This document shows positions 1-7,952 of a stretch of DNA of 27,589 nucleotides, in pieces (the first letter of the stretch is position 1; every line of letters begins with the position of its first letter). Both the position numbers and the translations under genes were made by a program. Under the pieces are notes generated by a model. It made no database searches and was not told the origin of the DNA. It saw only the letters and a program-made list of their open reading frames with translations. The stretch comes from Chloroflexota bacterium (GTDB lineage: Bacteria > Chloroflexota > Anaerolineae > Anaerolineales > UBA11657), in assembly GCA_003670425.1 (NCBI GenBank), contig QWRL01000012.1, forward strand, positions 1 to 27,589, read 5' to 3'.

Positions 1-282
1 ATTGTTGGGGTACATTACGCCGGCGCAGTACACAAAGAGGTCAAGGCCGCCAATCTGCGCGCAAATAGTGGGACAGAGTTGCGCAACGCCACCCCAGTCG
101 TGCACATCGTGCGCATAGGCAGCTACCGTGCCAGCACGCTCTTTATTCAGCTCATTTGCAAGGTGTTGTAGCTCCGCTAGGCGCCGGCCAAGCACGGCAA
201 GCACGTAGCCGTGTTGGTGTAGTTCGCGCGCGAGGGCAGCGCCAACGCCAGAGGAGGCGCCAACAATGATTGCGCGCGGCAT
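1..282 (-). CDS. Short-chain dehydrogenase/reductase, 3' end cut by window edge
   Basis: An open frame of 94 codons runs from the ATG at 282 off the left edge of the window, so only the N-terminal part is present. The protein begins MPRAIIVGASSGVGAALA. This is the glycine-rich NAD(P)-binding turn (GxxxGxG) of the SDR family, at the very N-terminus as expected. Near residues 86-88 it reads CAG where most SDRs have NNAG, after a strand of the type GGLDLFVY. It is probably a cytoplasmic oxidoreductase; the substrate cannot be told because the catalytic Ser-Tyr-Lys part lies outside the window. It starts 38 bases after the M48 peptidase stop on the same strand and is likely the last visible gene of the fabG-led operon. 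Confidence 0.82.
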   Translation of the reverse strand, partial: MPRAIIVGASSGVGAALARELHQHGYVLAVLGRRLAELQHLANELNKERAGTVAAYAHDVHDWGGVAQLCPTICAQIGGLDLFVYCAGVMYPNN

Positions 283-320
283 GGGTTCCAACGGGCGCGG
301 GGCAGTGTTAATTTGGCGGC

Positions 321-1463
321 TCACGCAGCGCGCGCTTGTGAACCGGCGTTTGCAAAAGCCATGGCAAGCGCAATGCGGCCTTTTAGAGCCGGATGACTGT
401 AGAGCAGTGCCTCAACCCAAAGCGGCGGGTCAACCTCGGAGAGATTTTGGTTTGCAAGCCGCGTAAGTGCGCTGGCGTAAGCCGGCCCGTTGGCAGTGGC
501 CTGCAAGGCGTAAACATCGGCGCGGCGTTCGCGCCAGCGCGAATATGCGTTTTCCAGCGGCCCGGTCAGCAGTTGGTAAATGCCCAGTACGGCTGCGAGC
601 AGCGGCAATGTATTGGGGTCCGCCGGATCTGGAAGGCCGAGGCGCTGCATGCCGGCTTGCAAAGCCAGATGCGCAACATAGAGACCGCCGAGCGTGAGCA
701 CGCTGCCCACAAGAATGCCCGATGGAATATCGCGGTTGACATGGTGGCCCAGTTCGTGGGCCATGACGGTTTCGATTTCATCGGCGGTGAACTCTTGCAG
801 CAGTGTGTCTCCCAGTACAATGCGGCGCGTGTTGCCGATGCCCATCAGCGCGGCATTGGCGCCCTTGGTGCGGCTGCTGAGGTTGAGGGTGTAGACACCG
901 CGCACGCGCGCGTTGGCGCGCGCAGCCAGCGCCAGCAAGCGCTGCTGCAAATGCCCGAAATCAACGCCCAAAGGCTGCATCTTAAAGAAGAGCGGGACGA
1001 TGACAAGTGGCGCGAGGTTTGTGAGCAGCACATTGAACAGCAGCAGCGCTGCCCCAAGCCAAAGCCACCATGTTAGCGGCTGCCATGCCAGCAGCCCATA
1101 AAGCAGCTCGAGCACAAAGCCGCCCAGCAGTACAGAAATCAGCAGCCCTTTGAGCTGATCCATCCACCAATCGCGCACTGCTTGCGTGCCCTGCTCGTAT
1201 TTGTGCGGCAGCGTATAGCCGCGGTAGAAGGCTAGCGGCAGTGTCACCACATAAAGCGGCGCACCAATGGCAGCGCCCAGCGCAGCAACCCGCAGCCAGA
1301 TGTGCAATCCGGCCAGTAGGTTGCCCAAGGATGCGGCCATGCCGGTTGCCAGCCAAATGCCGAGGTAGGCAGCACTAAGCAGCATCTCTGCCAACCCCAG
1401 CCGGCGCTGAGTGCGCGCGTACTCTTTGGCCAGGCGCTGGCGCCGCGGGTTGAGGTCGACCAT
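321..1463 (-). CDS. M48A (Ste24-like) integral-membrane zinc metallopeptidase
   Basis: A 380-residue multi-spanning membrane protein with the zinc motif HELGH at residues 236-240. The third ligand lies in NAYSRWRERRAD, where Glu312 sits in the SRxxExxAD signature of the Ste24 (M48A) group. Several hydrophobic spans lie before the motif (roughly residues 25-50, 60-85, 105-130 and 130-155) and one or two around 250-300. Family members are membrane proteases; Ste24 itself cleaves prenylated CaaX proteins, and bacterial members act in membrane protein quality control. The bacterial substrate here is unknown. The ATG at 1463 lies four bases after the tatC stop, so the gene is almost certainly co-transcribed with the Tat genes. 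HtpX-type M48B proteins are shorter and lack this C-terminal signature. Confidence 0.88.
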   Translation of the reverse strand: MVDLNPRRQRLAKEYARTQRRLGLAEMLLSAAYLGIWLATGMAASLGNLLAGLHIWLRVAALGAAIGAPLYVVTLPLAFYRGYTLPHKYEQGTQAVRDWWMDQLKGLLISVLLGGFVLELLYGLLAWQPLTWWLWLGAALLLFNVLLTNLAPLVIVPLFFKMQPLGVDFGHLQQRLLALAARANARVRGVYTLNLSSRTKGANAALMGIGNTRRIVLGDTLLQEFTADEIETVMAHELGHHVNRDIPSGILVGSVLTLGGLYVAHLALQAGMQRLGLPDPADPNTLPLLAAVLGIYQLLTGPLENAYSRWRERRADVYALQATANGPAYASALTRLANQNLSEVDPPLWVEALLYSHPALKGRIALAMAFANAGSQARAA

Positions 1464-1467
1464 TGCG

Positions 1468-2232
1468 TTAGGAATCGGTTTGTGCTGCGCGCTTGCGGCG
1501 CGCTTGGAAGGGGAAGATTGCCAGCAGGATGCTCAGCAGATACAAGATCAGCAGCGGCGCCATCACCATGCCCATATTGAACGGATCAACCGTGGGTGTA
1601 ATCATTGCTGCGATGACCGCAATAATCACGACAGCGATGCGCCAGCCGCGCAGCAGAATGCCGGGCGTAACCAGGCCCATCCACGCCAGGAACATCAGGA
1701 TCAATGGCATTTCGAATGAAATGCCGATCCACAATACAAGTGAAAGGATAAAGGGCACATACTCGCGCGATGACCATTGCGACTGAAAAACATCCGGCAT
1801 AAAATTTTCCAGAAACTCGATTGCGGATGGAATCATTGCAAACCAGGCAAAGGCTGCGCCCAGCAGAAACAGTGCGGAAGCAGACGGGATCACAAACCAC
1901 ATCCAGCGCCGCTCGCGCTGCTCCAGCCCCGGGTTTACGAACGCCAGAATTTGGTAGACGACAACCGGCGATGCGGCTGCTGCGCCCACCGTCAGCGCCA
2001 CCCGAAAGTACATTGTGATTCCCTCAGTTGGGCCCAGCACAATCAGCTTGCCTTGATATGGGTTGGTGAGATATTTGAGAACTGTCTCTGAAAAGAACAG
2101 CCCCACGGCAAAACCGGCTGCCAGCGCCAGCGCAATCGAAACGATGCGGTTGCGCAGTTCGCCGAGATGCTCAAGCAAGGTCATCTCTCCCGAACGCGGT
2201 GGGGCGGGGGTGCGCTTGGCTAGAAACTTCAT
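1468..2232 (-). CDS. tatC: Sec-independent (twin-arginine) translocase subunit TatC
   Basis: A 254-residue polytopic inner-membrane protein that forms the signal-peptide receptor of the Tat pathway, which exports folded proteins. The N-terminus contains EHLGELRNRI, the conserved cytoplasmic motif, followed by about six hydrophobic spans. The segment YVPFILSLVLWIGISFEMPL matches the family pattern FxxPL in the fourth helix region. The frame is open further upstream, but that extension lies inside the tatA/B gene and has no TatC character. The ATG at 2232, seven bases after the tatA/B stop, gives the normal family length of about 250. No clear ribosome binding site precedes it, so translational coupling to the upstream gene is likely. 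It belongs to the fabG-to-SDR operon. Confidence 0.95.
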   Translation of the reverse strand: MKFLAKRTPAPPRSGEMTLLEHLGELRNRIVSIALALAAGFAVGLFFSETVLKYLTNPYQGKLIVLGPTEGITMYFRVALTVGAAAASPVVVYQILAFVNPGLEQRERRWMWFVIPSASALFLLGAAFAWFAMIPSAIEFLENFMPDVFQSQWSSREYVPFILSLVLWIGISFEMPLILMFLAWMGLVTPGILLRGWRIAVVIIAVIAAMITPTVDPFNMGMVMAPLLILYLLSILLAIFPFQARRKRAAQTDS

Positions 2233-2239
2233 TGCGGGG

Positions 2240-2866
2240 TTATTGCAGATGCGGCCGCGCACTGCGGTACATAAGCGCAGCGAGCGGCGGCAGCGTGATG
2301 CGGCTAATAACAAGGCACTCCGGGCCACAGCACGCGGGGGCGCAGGTTGTGCGCGCTGGCCAGGTGTTGCCGGCCGCAGCCGAGAGAAGCGGGACATTGC
2401 TGCCGGTGCCATTTGTGCCATTAAGGGAAAATGCCGTGGAAGCTGTACTTTCAACCGCTGCTGTTTCTGAAGAAAGCTCCACGCGAACTTCGGTGTTGGC
2501 TGCCTGCGCGGCGGCCGCTACTTGTGTTGCGGAGTCGGTGAGAGCGAGTAGCGGCTGCAGGTCAGTGCCAAGCAATTTGATGTCCGAAATGGTGCCGGAA
2601 ATTAACTTGGTACCCATGGATTGGAGCTCGGTGCCGAGCGCCTTCAGGTCGGAAAGGTTCTTGGTGGCATCAACCAGCGCGCCATCATCAATTTCGCGGG
2701 CTTGCGCCTCGAGCATGGCAAGCGCATCGCGCGAGTAAGTGGAAAGTTTGCGCAGCCAGCGCCCGGCTTCAAAGGAATGCTTGAGCATGCGCTCCGGGCC
2801 AAGTACTACCATTGCAATAATTGCAATCAGCAGTAGCTCCCAGCCGCCAATACCTAAGATGTCCAT
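2240..2866 (-). CDS. TatA/TatB-family twin-arginine translocase subunit with long C-terminal tail
   Basis: The first 30 residues read MDILGIGGWELLLIAIIAMV followed by VLGPERML. This is the classic TatA/TatB start: one short transmembrane helix, a GP hinge, then an amphipathic helix (about residues 28-60). At 208 residues it is far longer than a typical TatA (60-90) and resembles TatB in length and in the GPER hinge. The remainder is alanine-rich, probably helical to about residue 125, then low-complexity with Ser/Thr/Ala/Gly and a cluster of four cysteines near residues 176-185. It is immediately upstream of tatC. Whether it acts as TatA, as TatB or as both cannot be decided here; no second TatA-like gene is in the window. 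The C-terminal 70 residues have no recognisable family. Confidence 0.88.
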   Translation of the reverse strand: MDILGIGGWELLLIAIIAMVVLGPERMLKHSFEAGRWLRKLSTYSRDALAMLEAQAREIDDGALVDATKNLSDLKALGTELQSMGTKLISGTISDIKLLGTDLQPLLALTDSATQVAAAAQAANTEVRVELSSETAAVESTASTAFSLNGTNGTGSNVPLLSAAAGNTWPARTTCAPACCGPECLVISRITLPPLAALMYRSARPHLQ

Positions 2867-2888
2867 GTACCGTCGCGCGGCGCGCGGC

Positions 2889-3335
2889 TCAGGCCACGGG
2901 TGCGGGCGCTGCCAGCTCGGCGCGCAGCGCGGTCAGGTTGTCGGCGATTGATCCGAGCACACCGTTCACAAACTTTGCGGTCGAGTCGCTGCCGTATTTT
3001 TTTGCAAGCTCCACGGCCTCGTTGATGATCACCTTGACGGGCGTGGTTTGCTGCATGCCAACTTCCCACAGCGCAATGCGCAATATGTTGCGATCGATAG
3101 AAGCCATGTCGCGCAGTGGCCACTGCGGCGCATGCTTTTGGATTGCCCGGTCCAGCCGGCTGCGCGCCGGCCACACGCCCAGCACCAGGTTGCGTGCAAA
3201 ATCCTGCACGCCGGCGTCGAGCGTCAGGTCCTCGTTATGGTGGGCAAGAGTCTCCTCAAGCTTATGGCGCGTGCAATCCAGCTCGTAGAGAACTTGCAGC
3301 GCGATGGCGCGCGCTTTGCGCCGCGATTTCACCAT
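2889..3335 (-). CDS. nusB: Transcription antitermination factor NusB
   Basis: A 148-residue all-helical RNA-binding protein. It opens with KSRRKARAIALQVLYELD, the conserved basic NusB N-terminus, and ends with the typical stretch around VIINEAVELAKKYG and KFVNGVLGSIA. With NusE (S10) it binds boxA RNA and promotes antitermination at rRNA operons. Length is normal for the family. It sits between an Asp23-like gene (48 bases upstream) and the Tat genes (22 bases downstream). The asp23-nusB pairing is also common in Firmicutes, which supports both calls. Confidence 0.95.
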   Translation of the reverse strand: MVKSRRKARAIALQVLYELDCTRHKLEETLAHHNEDLTLDAGVQDFARNLVLGVWPARSRLDRAIQKHAPQWPLRDMASIDRNILRIALWEVGMQQTTPVKVIINEAVELAKKYGSDSTAKFVNGVLGSIADNLTALRAELAAPAPVA

Positions 3336-3383
3336 GGCTGCTGGCTGCCATTCTGCGGCCGCTGCGGGCAGCAGCCGGGCGTG

Positions 3384-3743
3384 CTATGCGTTGAATTCCA
3401 CATCATCCACAAACACGTCAACGCTGGCAACCGTGAGGCCCACAATCTTATTCATCGAGCGTGCGACTTCGGCCTGCACGTTGCGGCTGACTACGTGCAT
3501 GTCGCAGTCGGCTGCAACGCGCAGATGCAACTGCACAGTGGCGGTTTGATCGCTGACCTCGATTACTACGCCATCGGCTTTGCCGCGGCGCAGCAGGCGG
3601 TTGACGCCGCCCGCCACCGGCGCCAAGCCCGTTACGCCGGGCACCTCCAGCGCTGCCTGCCGCACAACCGTCACGAGCACTTCAGAAGCCACGATCACGC
3701 GGTCCGTGCGGTTTAGATTCGCCTCGGCTGTAAATTGTTTCAT
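3384..3743 (-). CDS. Asp23/Gls24 (DUF322) family envelope-stress-type protein
   Basis: A 119-residue protein of the Asp23 family. Family features visible are an early strand of the type RVIVASEVLVTVVRQAALEV, the glycine-rich turn PGVTGLAP, and a C-terminal VDVFVDDVEF strand. Characterised members associate with the membrane in Gram-positive bacteria and affect cell-wall stress, but the molecular role is not established. Its ATG overlaps the fabG stop in an ATGA arrangement (3740-3743), which points to translational coupling. nusB follows 48 bases downstream. Confidence 0.88.
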   Translation of the reverse strand: MKQFTAEANLNRTDRVIVASEVLVTVVRQAALEVPGVTGLAPVAGGVNRLLRRGKADGVVIEVSDQTATVQLHLRVAADCDMHVVSRNVQAEVARSMNKIVGLTVASVDVFVDDVEFNA

Positions 3744-4486
3744 GCCATCACCATTCCACCATCCACATTAAGCACCTGCCCCGTGATATATGCAGCCCCA
3801 TCGGAGCACAGAAAAATAACCGCCGCCGCCACTTCTTCGGGTGTGCCCCACCTTCCGAGCGGAATTGCAGCAAGAGTGGCTGCGCGCTGCTCCGCTGTTA
3901 GTTCACTTGTAAGCGCAGTGGGCACGAAGCCCGGTGCCACGGCGTTGACTGTGATGCTGCGCGGCGCCACTTCCCGCGCGAGTGCCTTGGTAAAGCCGAT
4001 CATGCCGGCCTTGGACGCCGAGTAGTTGGTCTGGCCGCCATTCCCCGCCACGCCGGACACGGACGCAATATTGATGATGCGGCCGGAGCGCTTGCGCAGC
4101 ATTGCCCGCACTGCATGTTTGGAGCAGCAATATGCACTCCTTAAGTTTGTTCGCAGCACAATGTCCCAGTCTTCCTCCGGCATCAGCATGATTACCTGGT
4201 CGCGCGTGATGCCGGCGTTGTTTACCAGAATGTCGATTTTTCCAAAGTCTGCAATGCAGGCGCTGACCAATGCCTCTGCCGCAGCCGGGTCGGCGGCATC
4301 GCCTTGCAGCGCCCGGGCGCTGCCACCGTTTGCGGCAATCGCGGCCACGGTGGCGGCTGCGCCCGCTGCATCCTGCGAGTAGTTGACGAGCACGCTCGCG
4401 CCCGCAGCGCCCAGCGCTTCCGCAATTGCCCGGCCAATGCCGCGTGATGCGCCCGTAACAACTGCAGCCTTGCCGGAGAGACTCAT
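3740..4486 (-). CDS. fabG: 3-oxoacyl-[acyl-carrier-protein] reductase
   Basis: A classical SDR of 248 residues that reduces 3-oxoacyl-ACP with NADPH in fatty-acid elongation. Counting from the chosen start, TGASRGIG is at residues 11-18, NNAG lies near residue 88, and the catalytic triad is Ser142, Tyr155 and Lys159 (YSASK). The C-terminus ITGQVLNVDGGMVMA is typical of FabG. Two upstream in-frame ATG codons exist (4522 and 4510), but a TATAAT box covers 4514-4509. A transcript from it would begin near 4502, so MSLSGK at 4486 is the best start and gives the canonical length. It is the first gene of the minus-strand operon. Other SDR substrates cannot be excluded, but the motif set and length fit FabG well. 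Confidence 0.92.
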   Translation of the reverse strand: MSLSGKAAVVTGASRGIGRAIAEALGAAGASVLVNYSQDAAGAAATVAAIAANGGSARALQGDAADPAAAEALVSACIADFGKIDILVNNAGITRDQVIMLMPEEDWDIVLRTNLRSAYCCSKHAVRAMLRKRSGRIINIASVSGVAGNGGQTNYSASKAGMIGFTKALAREVAPRSITVNAVAPGFVPTALTSELTAEQRAATLAAIPLGRWGTPEEVAAAVIFLCSDGAAYITGQVLNVDGGMVMA

Positions 4487-4508
4487 ATCTTTTGGCGTGC
4501 TATCGGGC

Positions 4509-4514
4509 ATTATA
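4509..4514 (-). promoter_or_regulatory. Probable -10 box (TATAAT) for the fabG operon
   Basis: On the minus strand the sequence reads GCGGTATAATGCCC, a perfect TATAAT. Transcription would start about 15 bases before the ATG at 4486. No good -35 hexamer is seen at 16-18 bases (the best is a poor TTATTG). The same octamer GGTATAAT occurs in front of alaS and the recombinase. The box lies in the short divergent region shared with the phosphorylase gene. Confidence 0.6.
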
Positions 4515-4573
4515 CCGCGCACTTTAGAAACAATAATTTGTGTGGGAAAATCGCACCATCTGGTTGAGATGGA

Positions 4574-5884
4574 ATGCGCGCAGTTGATTTAATTACCAAG
4601 AAGCGGGACGGTGGCGAGCTGGATTCGGAAGAGATCCAGTGGTTCGTGCGCAACTTTACTGACGGAACGGTGGCGGACTATCAAGCGAGTGCACTCGCGA
4701 TGGCGTTGTTCTTTCGTGGTATGACGGCCCGCGAGACGCGCGACTTGACGCTGGCTATGGCTGGCAGCGGCGAGCAGCTCGACCTGAGCGATGTTGTGCC
4801 CGGGATTGTGGTTGACAAGCATTCCACCGGCGGCGTGGGCGACAAGACCACATTGGTTGTCGAGCCGATTGTGAGCGCGTGCGGCGTGCCGGTCGGCAAA
4901 ATGTCCGGCCGCGGGCTGGGCTATTCCGGCGGCACGCTGGACAAGATGGAATCGTTTGCGGGCTACCGGACGCAGTTGGAGATTGCGGAGTTCAAGCAGC
5001 AGCTGGCACGCATTGGTATTGTGCTGGCGGGGCAATCTGCGCAGCTGGCGCCAGCCGACGGAAAGCTGTATGCGCTGCGCGATGTGACTGGTACGGTTCC
5101 GGTTATGCCGTTGATTGCGAGTTCAGTCATGAGCAAAAAAATTGCTGCCGGGGCGCAGGCGATTGTGCTGGATGTAAAGGTGGGCAGCGGCGCGTTCATG
5201 GGCACGCTGGATGATGCGCGCAATCTGGCGCAGCAGATGGTGGCGATTGGGCGCGAGGTTGGCCGCCGCACGGTGGCGCTGCTGGCGGACATGAACCAGC
5301 CGCTGGGTTATGCGGTTGGGAATGCGCTCGAAGCGCATGAAGCGATTACGACGCTGCGTGGATCCGGCCCGCCCGATTTTGTGGAGCATTGCCTGACGCT
5401 GGCAGCGCACATGCTGGTGCTGGCGGGCAAAGTGCCGGAGCTGGCTGCCGGGCGGGCGCTGGCGGAGCAAGCTCTGCGCAACGGATCGGCGCTGGCCAAG
5501 TTTCGCGAGCTTGTAGTGGCGCAAGGCGGTGATGGCGCAATGGTGGATGATCCCGCGCGCCTGCCGCAGGCTGCGCTTGTGGAAACAGTGTACACACCAA
5601 CGGCGGGCTGGCTGGCACGGATGGACGCGCGTGCGGTGGGCGAGGCTGCTGTGCTGCTGGGTGCGGGGCGCGCAAAGAAAGGCGATCCAATTGATCCGGC
5701 AGTGGGGCTGGTGGTGCACTGCAAAGTAGGGGATGAGCTGGCGGCTGGTGCCCCACTGTTCACGGTGCATGCCAGCAGCAGCGCTGCGCTGGCGGCCGCA
5801 CGCGCGCATGCGCTGCAAGGCGTGGCAGTTGTCGCGGGCGGGCGTGTGGCCGCGCTGCCGTTGTTTTACGGCGTGGTGGAGTAG
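4574..5884 (+). CDS. pdp: Pyrimidine-nucleoside (thymidine) phosphorylase
   Basis: A 436-residue cytoplasmic enzyme that splits thymidine, deoxyuridine or uridine with phosphate to the base and (deoxy)ribose-1-phosphate. Three domains are visible: an N-terminal helical domain (about 1-66, beginning MRAVDLITKKRDGGELDSEE), a large phosphate-binding domain with KHSTGGVGDK near residue 82 and the signature SGRGLGYSGGTLDKMES near 113-129, and a C-terminal PYNP domain (about 345-420). Length and motifs are full and intact. The gene is monocistronic, divergent from fabG, and its end overlaps the convergent lipoprotein gene by 19 bases. Symbol could equally be deoA; base specificity cannot be read from the sequence. 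Confidence 0.94.
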   Translation: MRAVDLITKKRDGGELDSEEIQWFVRNFTDGTVADYQASALAMALFFRGMTARETRDLTLAMAGSGEQLDLSDVVPGIVVDKHSTGGVGDKTTLVVEPIVSACGVPVGKMSGRGLGYSGGTLDKMESFAGYRTQLEIAEFKQQLARIGIVLAGQSAQLAPADGKLYALRDVTGTVPVMPLIASSVMSKKIAAGAQAIVLDVKVGSGAFMGTLDDARNLAQQMVAIGREVGRRTVALLADMNQPLGYAVGNALEAHEAITTLRGSGPPDFVEHCLTLAAHMLVLAGKVPELAAGRALAEQALRNGSALAKFRELVVAQGGDGAMVDDPARLPQAALVETVYTPTAGWLARMDARAVGEAAVLLGAGRAKKGDPIDPAVGLVVHCKVGDELAAGAPLFTVHASSSAALAAARAHALQGVAVVAGGRVAALPLFYGVVE

Positions 5885-6429
5885 GCGCTGCGGCCCGGCG
5901 GCGCGCAGCGCGCAGCCGCAAGCAGCGCGGCGTGCGCCCGCAGGGCGAACTTGCCGGGCGCTGCGCCGCCGTTTTCCGCTGCAAAGCGCTGCGGGAAGCC
6001 GGCATCCGGTGCACCTGGGGCTGGCACTTCCGTTGAAAGCAGCTGCAGGCCAGCGCGCGCATAGACGGGCGCGGCAGCCGCGGTAGTGGCGGGCAGCCAA
6101 TGCCCGATGACGGCCACAACTTGCGGATCCAACAAAACTTTTTCCGCCTGCTCAACAGCCATGGCGGGGCTGCCGCCATCGTCGAGCGCGAGCAGCTCCA
6201 CTGCGCAACCGTCGGCGATGCCGGCACTGTTCAGCTCGCGCACGGCCATGCGCGCAGCGGTGATGGCCGCATACCCAATCTGGCGGTGCGCGCCTTCAAA
6301 CGGCGCCACCAAGGCGACTTTGATGACCGGCCGCGTTCCGGGCAGGCAGCCGGCAATGCTGGCAGCTGCCCACAAGCTGATGGCAAACTGCAGCGCCAGG
6401 CGCTGCGCATCACGGGCAGGCGTACGCAA
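5866..6429 (-). CDS. Short branched-chain-amino-acid-type substrate-binding lipoprotein, apparently internally deleted
   Basis: Start chosen at the TTG at 6429, which has AGGA seven bases upstream and yields MRTPARDAQRLALQFAISLW followed by a lipobox IAGC with Cys28. The next part (VIKVALVAPFEGAHRQIGY, later AVIGHWLPATTAAAAPVYA) is the N-terminal lobe of type I periplasmic binding proteins of the LivJ/Peripla_BP_6 kind. After about residue 140 it jumps to a stretch resembling their C-terminal region (FPQRF, APGKFALRAHAALLAAA). The whole protein is about 187 residues against 350-400 for the family, so the middle is missing. No permease or ATPase gene is nearby. It overlaps the mltG end by 20 bases and the convergent phosphorylase end by 19. 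It may be a compact protein or a remnant; the intact frame and lipoprotein signal favour expression. Confidence 0.7.
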   Translation of the reverse strand: MRTPARDAQRLALQFAISLWAAASIAGCLPGTRPVIKVALVAPFEGAHRQIGYAAITAARMAVRELNSAGIADGCAVELLALDDGGSPAMAVEQAEKVLLDPQVVAVIGHWLPATTAAAAPVYARAGLQLLSTEVPAPGAPDAGFPQRFAAENGGAAPGKFALRAHAALLAAARCAPPGRSAYSTTP

Positions 6430-7567
6430 GATGTTCCTCGTATGTAACTGAAAATTTATGACGGCCGTTCTTCTCACATGCAGCGCGAAAGTACAGCGCG
6501 TTGCTGTCGGCTGGATTGGCGACGGCTTGCATTGAACGCAAGCTCGGGTTTGCAATGGGGCCGGGCGGCAGGCCCGGAATGACGTAGGTGTTGTAAGGGT
6601 GGTCGACTGTGCGCGGGTCCAGCGTGAGCTTGGGCCACCAATCGGCGGGGCCGGCGAGCGCGTACTGCGTGGTTGGGTCGGCCATCAAGGGCATGCCCTG
6701 CGCAAGGCGGTTTAGAAACACGCGCGCGATTAGCGGCCGCTCTTCGTCGAGCATGGCCTCGCGTTCAACGATGGAGGCCAGCGTGACCAGCTGCGGTAGA
6801 TCGAAGCCACGGGCGGCGGCCTCAGCGCGCAGCGTGCCCATGACTTCATCATCAAAGCGCTGGAGGATGGCATTGAGCACAACGTTGGTGTTGGCGCCTG
6901 GCTCAAAAACATAATCGGATGGAAAGAGATAGCCCTCGAGATTGGAGTTTGGCGCAAGCATGTTGCGAAAAAGATAATCTCCGGGCGGCGGTTCGCGGCC
7001 GTCAATCATGCGCAACAGTGCGCTCGGGTCAATTTGCAAGTGGGGCTGCGCCGCAAGTGATGCCACCACCTGCCCGGCACGCCAGCCGGCCCAGATGCGC
7101 ACGCGGACTTCGCTGGGCATGGCGTTTACCAGCGCCGCTGCAATTTCCGCGGGCGGCATGCTGTGGCTCAACTTGAAATACCCCGCTTGCATTTGTTCAT
7201 CGTAGCCCTTGTAGATCATGAAGCGCAGCAGCAGCTGTGCGTCCGGCGCCAAACCAAGCGCAGCAATGCGCTTCGCAACCGCCGCCGGCAGCTCGCCACT
7301 TTCAACAATCAGGGATATGCCGGCGGTGTCCGGGCTGCTGGCAGCGAAGAGCTGGTCAGCAGCGGGTGCGAGCGCGATGCGCAGCCACAGCGCTTGCACC
7401 GCGCCCAGCCGCGGGCCCGGTGCGCCCAACTTCACAACCGCTGCTGAAAAGTTTGCGGCTGCCATGTAGACGAACACTGCGGCTGCACCCAGGAGCAGCG
7501 CGTACGCCAGCAGCCACGGCCACAGGCGCTTACGGCGCGATTGGGTGCGCGTCGTGAGCGTGGGCAT
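6410..7567 (-). CDS. mltG: Endolytic murein transglycosylase MltG (YceG)
   Basis: A 385-residue inner-membrane protein that cleaves nascent peptidoglycan glycan strands. It has a short basic N-terminus (TQSRRKRLWPW), one transmembrane helix (about 17-38), then a periplasmic part. Family motifs are LEGYLFPSDY and LASIVEREAM with the catalytic Glu268 (equivalent to Glu218 of E. coli), followed by RPLIARVFLNRL and DPTTQYA. The C-terminal PYNTY, GLPPGPIANPS and HKFSVTYEEHLA are also diagnostic. The first 38 bases overlap the ruvX end, and the 3' end overlaps the lipoprotein gene. The ruvX-mltG pairing is common. Confidence 0.95.
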   Translation of the reverse strand: MPTLTTRTQSRRKRLWPWLLAYALLLGAAAVFVYMAAANFSAAVVKLGAPGPRLGAVQALWLRIALAPAADQLFAASSPDTAGISLIVESGELPAAVAKRIAALGLAPDAQLLLRFMIYKGYDEQMQAGYFKLSHSMPPAEIAAALVNAMPSEVRVRIWAGWRAGQVVASLAAQPHLQIDPSALLRMIDGREPPPGDYLFRNMLAPNSNLEGYLFPSDYVFEPGANTNVVLNAILQRFDDEVMGTLRAEAAARGFDLPQLVTLASIVEREAMLDEERPLIARVFLNRLAQGMPLMADPTTQYALAGPADWWPKLTLDPRTVDHPYNTYVIPGLPPGPIANPSLRSMQAVANPADSNALYFRAACEKNGRHKFSVTYEEHLAYACP

Positions 7568-7952
7568 CCAAGTAGTCTTGCAGGATGATGGCCGCCGCTA
7601 TGGCGTCCAGCGCCGGGCGGGCGGTGCGTTTGCGGCCGCTGAGCTCGGCTGCGCGCTTGGTAGTGTTGCTCTCATCCCAGTAGGTGACGGGGATGGCGGT
7701 GTGTTCGGCAAGCACAGCGCCAAAGCGCTGCACCCGCCGCGCTGCCGGTCCGATGTTGCCGTCGCCGTCTTTTGGCAGGCCAAGCACAATGCATTCGGCG
7801 GCGTGCTCTGCAGCCAGCTGCGCGACGCGGGCGGCATCGGCGGCGCGCTCCACGTGTGCCAGCGCCTGCAGGGGACGCGCCACTCGGCCGCCGGCGTCGC
7901 TAATTGCGAGGCCGATGCGCGCCTGTCCGTGGTCAACTGCCAGTACGCGCAT
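7530..7952 (-). CDS. ruvX: RuvX/YqgF, Holliday-junction resolvase-like RNase H-fold nuclease
   Basis: A 140-residue YqgF-family protein. The N-terminal MRVLAVDHGQARIGLAISD carries the first metal-binding Asp (Asp7), YWDESNTTKRAAEL gives the second motif, and ALDAIAAAIILQDYL gives the third Asp. Members process 16S/23S rRNA 3' ends or resolve recombination junctions. The open frame extends to a TTG at 7967, but the ATG at 7952 has GAAAG just upstream and begins exactly at the conserved strand. It overlaps the baseplate-J-like gene end by 20 bases and the mltG start by 38, so the genes are translationally linked. Confidence 0.93.
   Translation of the reverse strand: MRVLAVDHGQARIGLAISDAGGRVARPLQALAHVERAADAARVAQLAAEHAAECIVLGLPKDGDGNIGPAARRVQRFGAVLAEHTAIPVTYWDESNTTKRAAELSGRKRTARPALDAIAAAIILQDYLDAHAHDAHPIAP

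Noticed and set aside
3048..3716. Long plus-strand open frame of 222 codons opposite nusB and asp23
   Set aside because: It is antisense to two well-supported genes, has no family character, and arises from the high-GC codon pattern of the minus strand.
5123..6100. Minus-strand open frame of 325 codons inside the phosphorylase gene
   Set aside because: Arg/His/Gln/Cys-rich composition typical of an antisense shadow; the plus-strand phosphorylase is complete and conserved.
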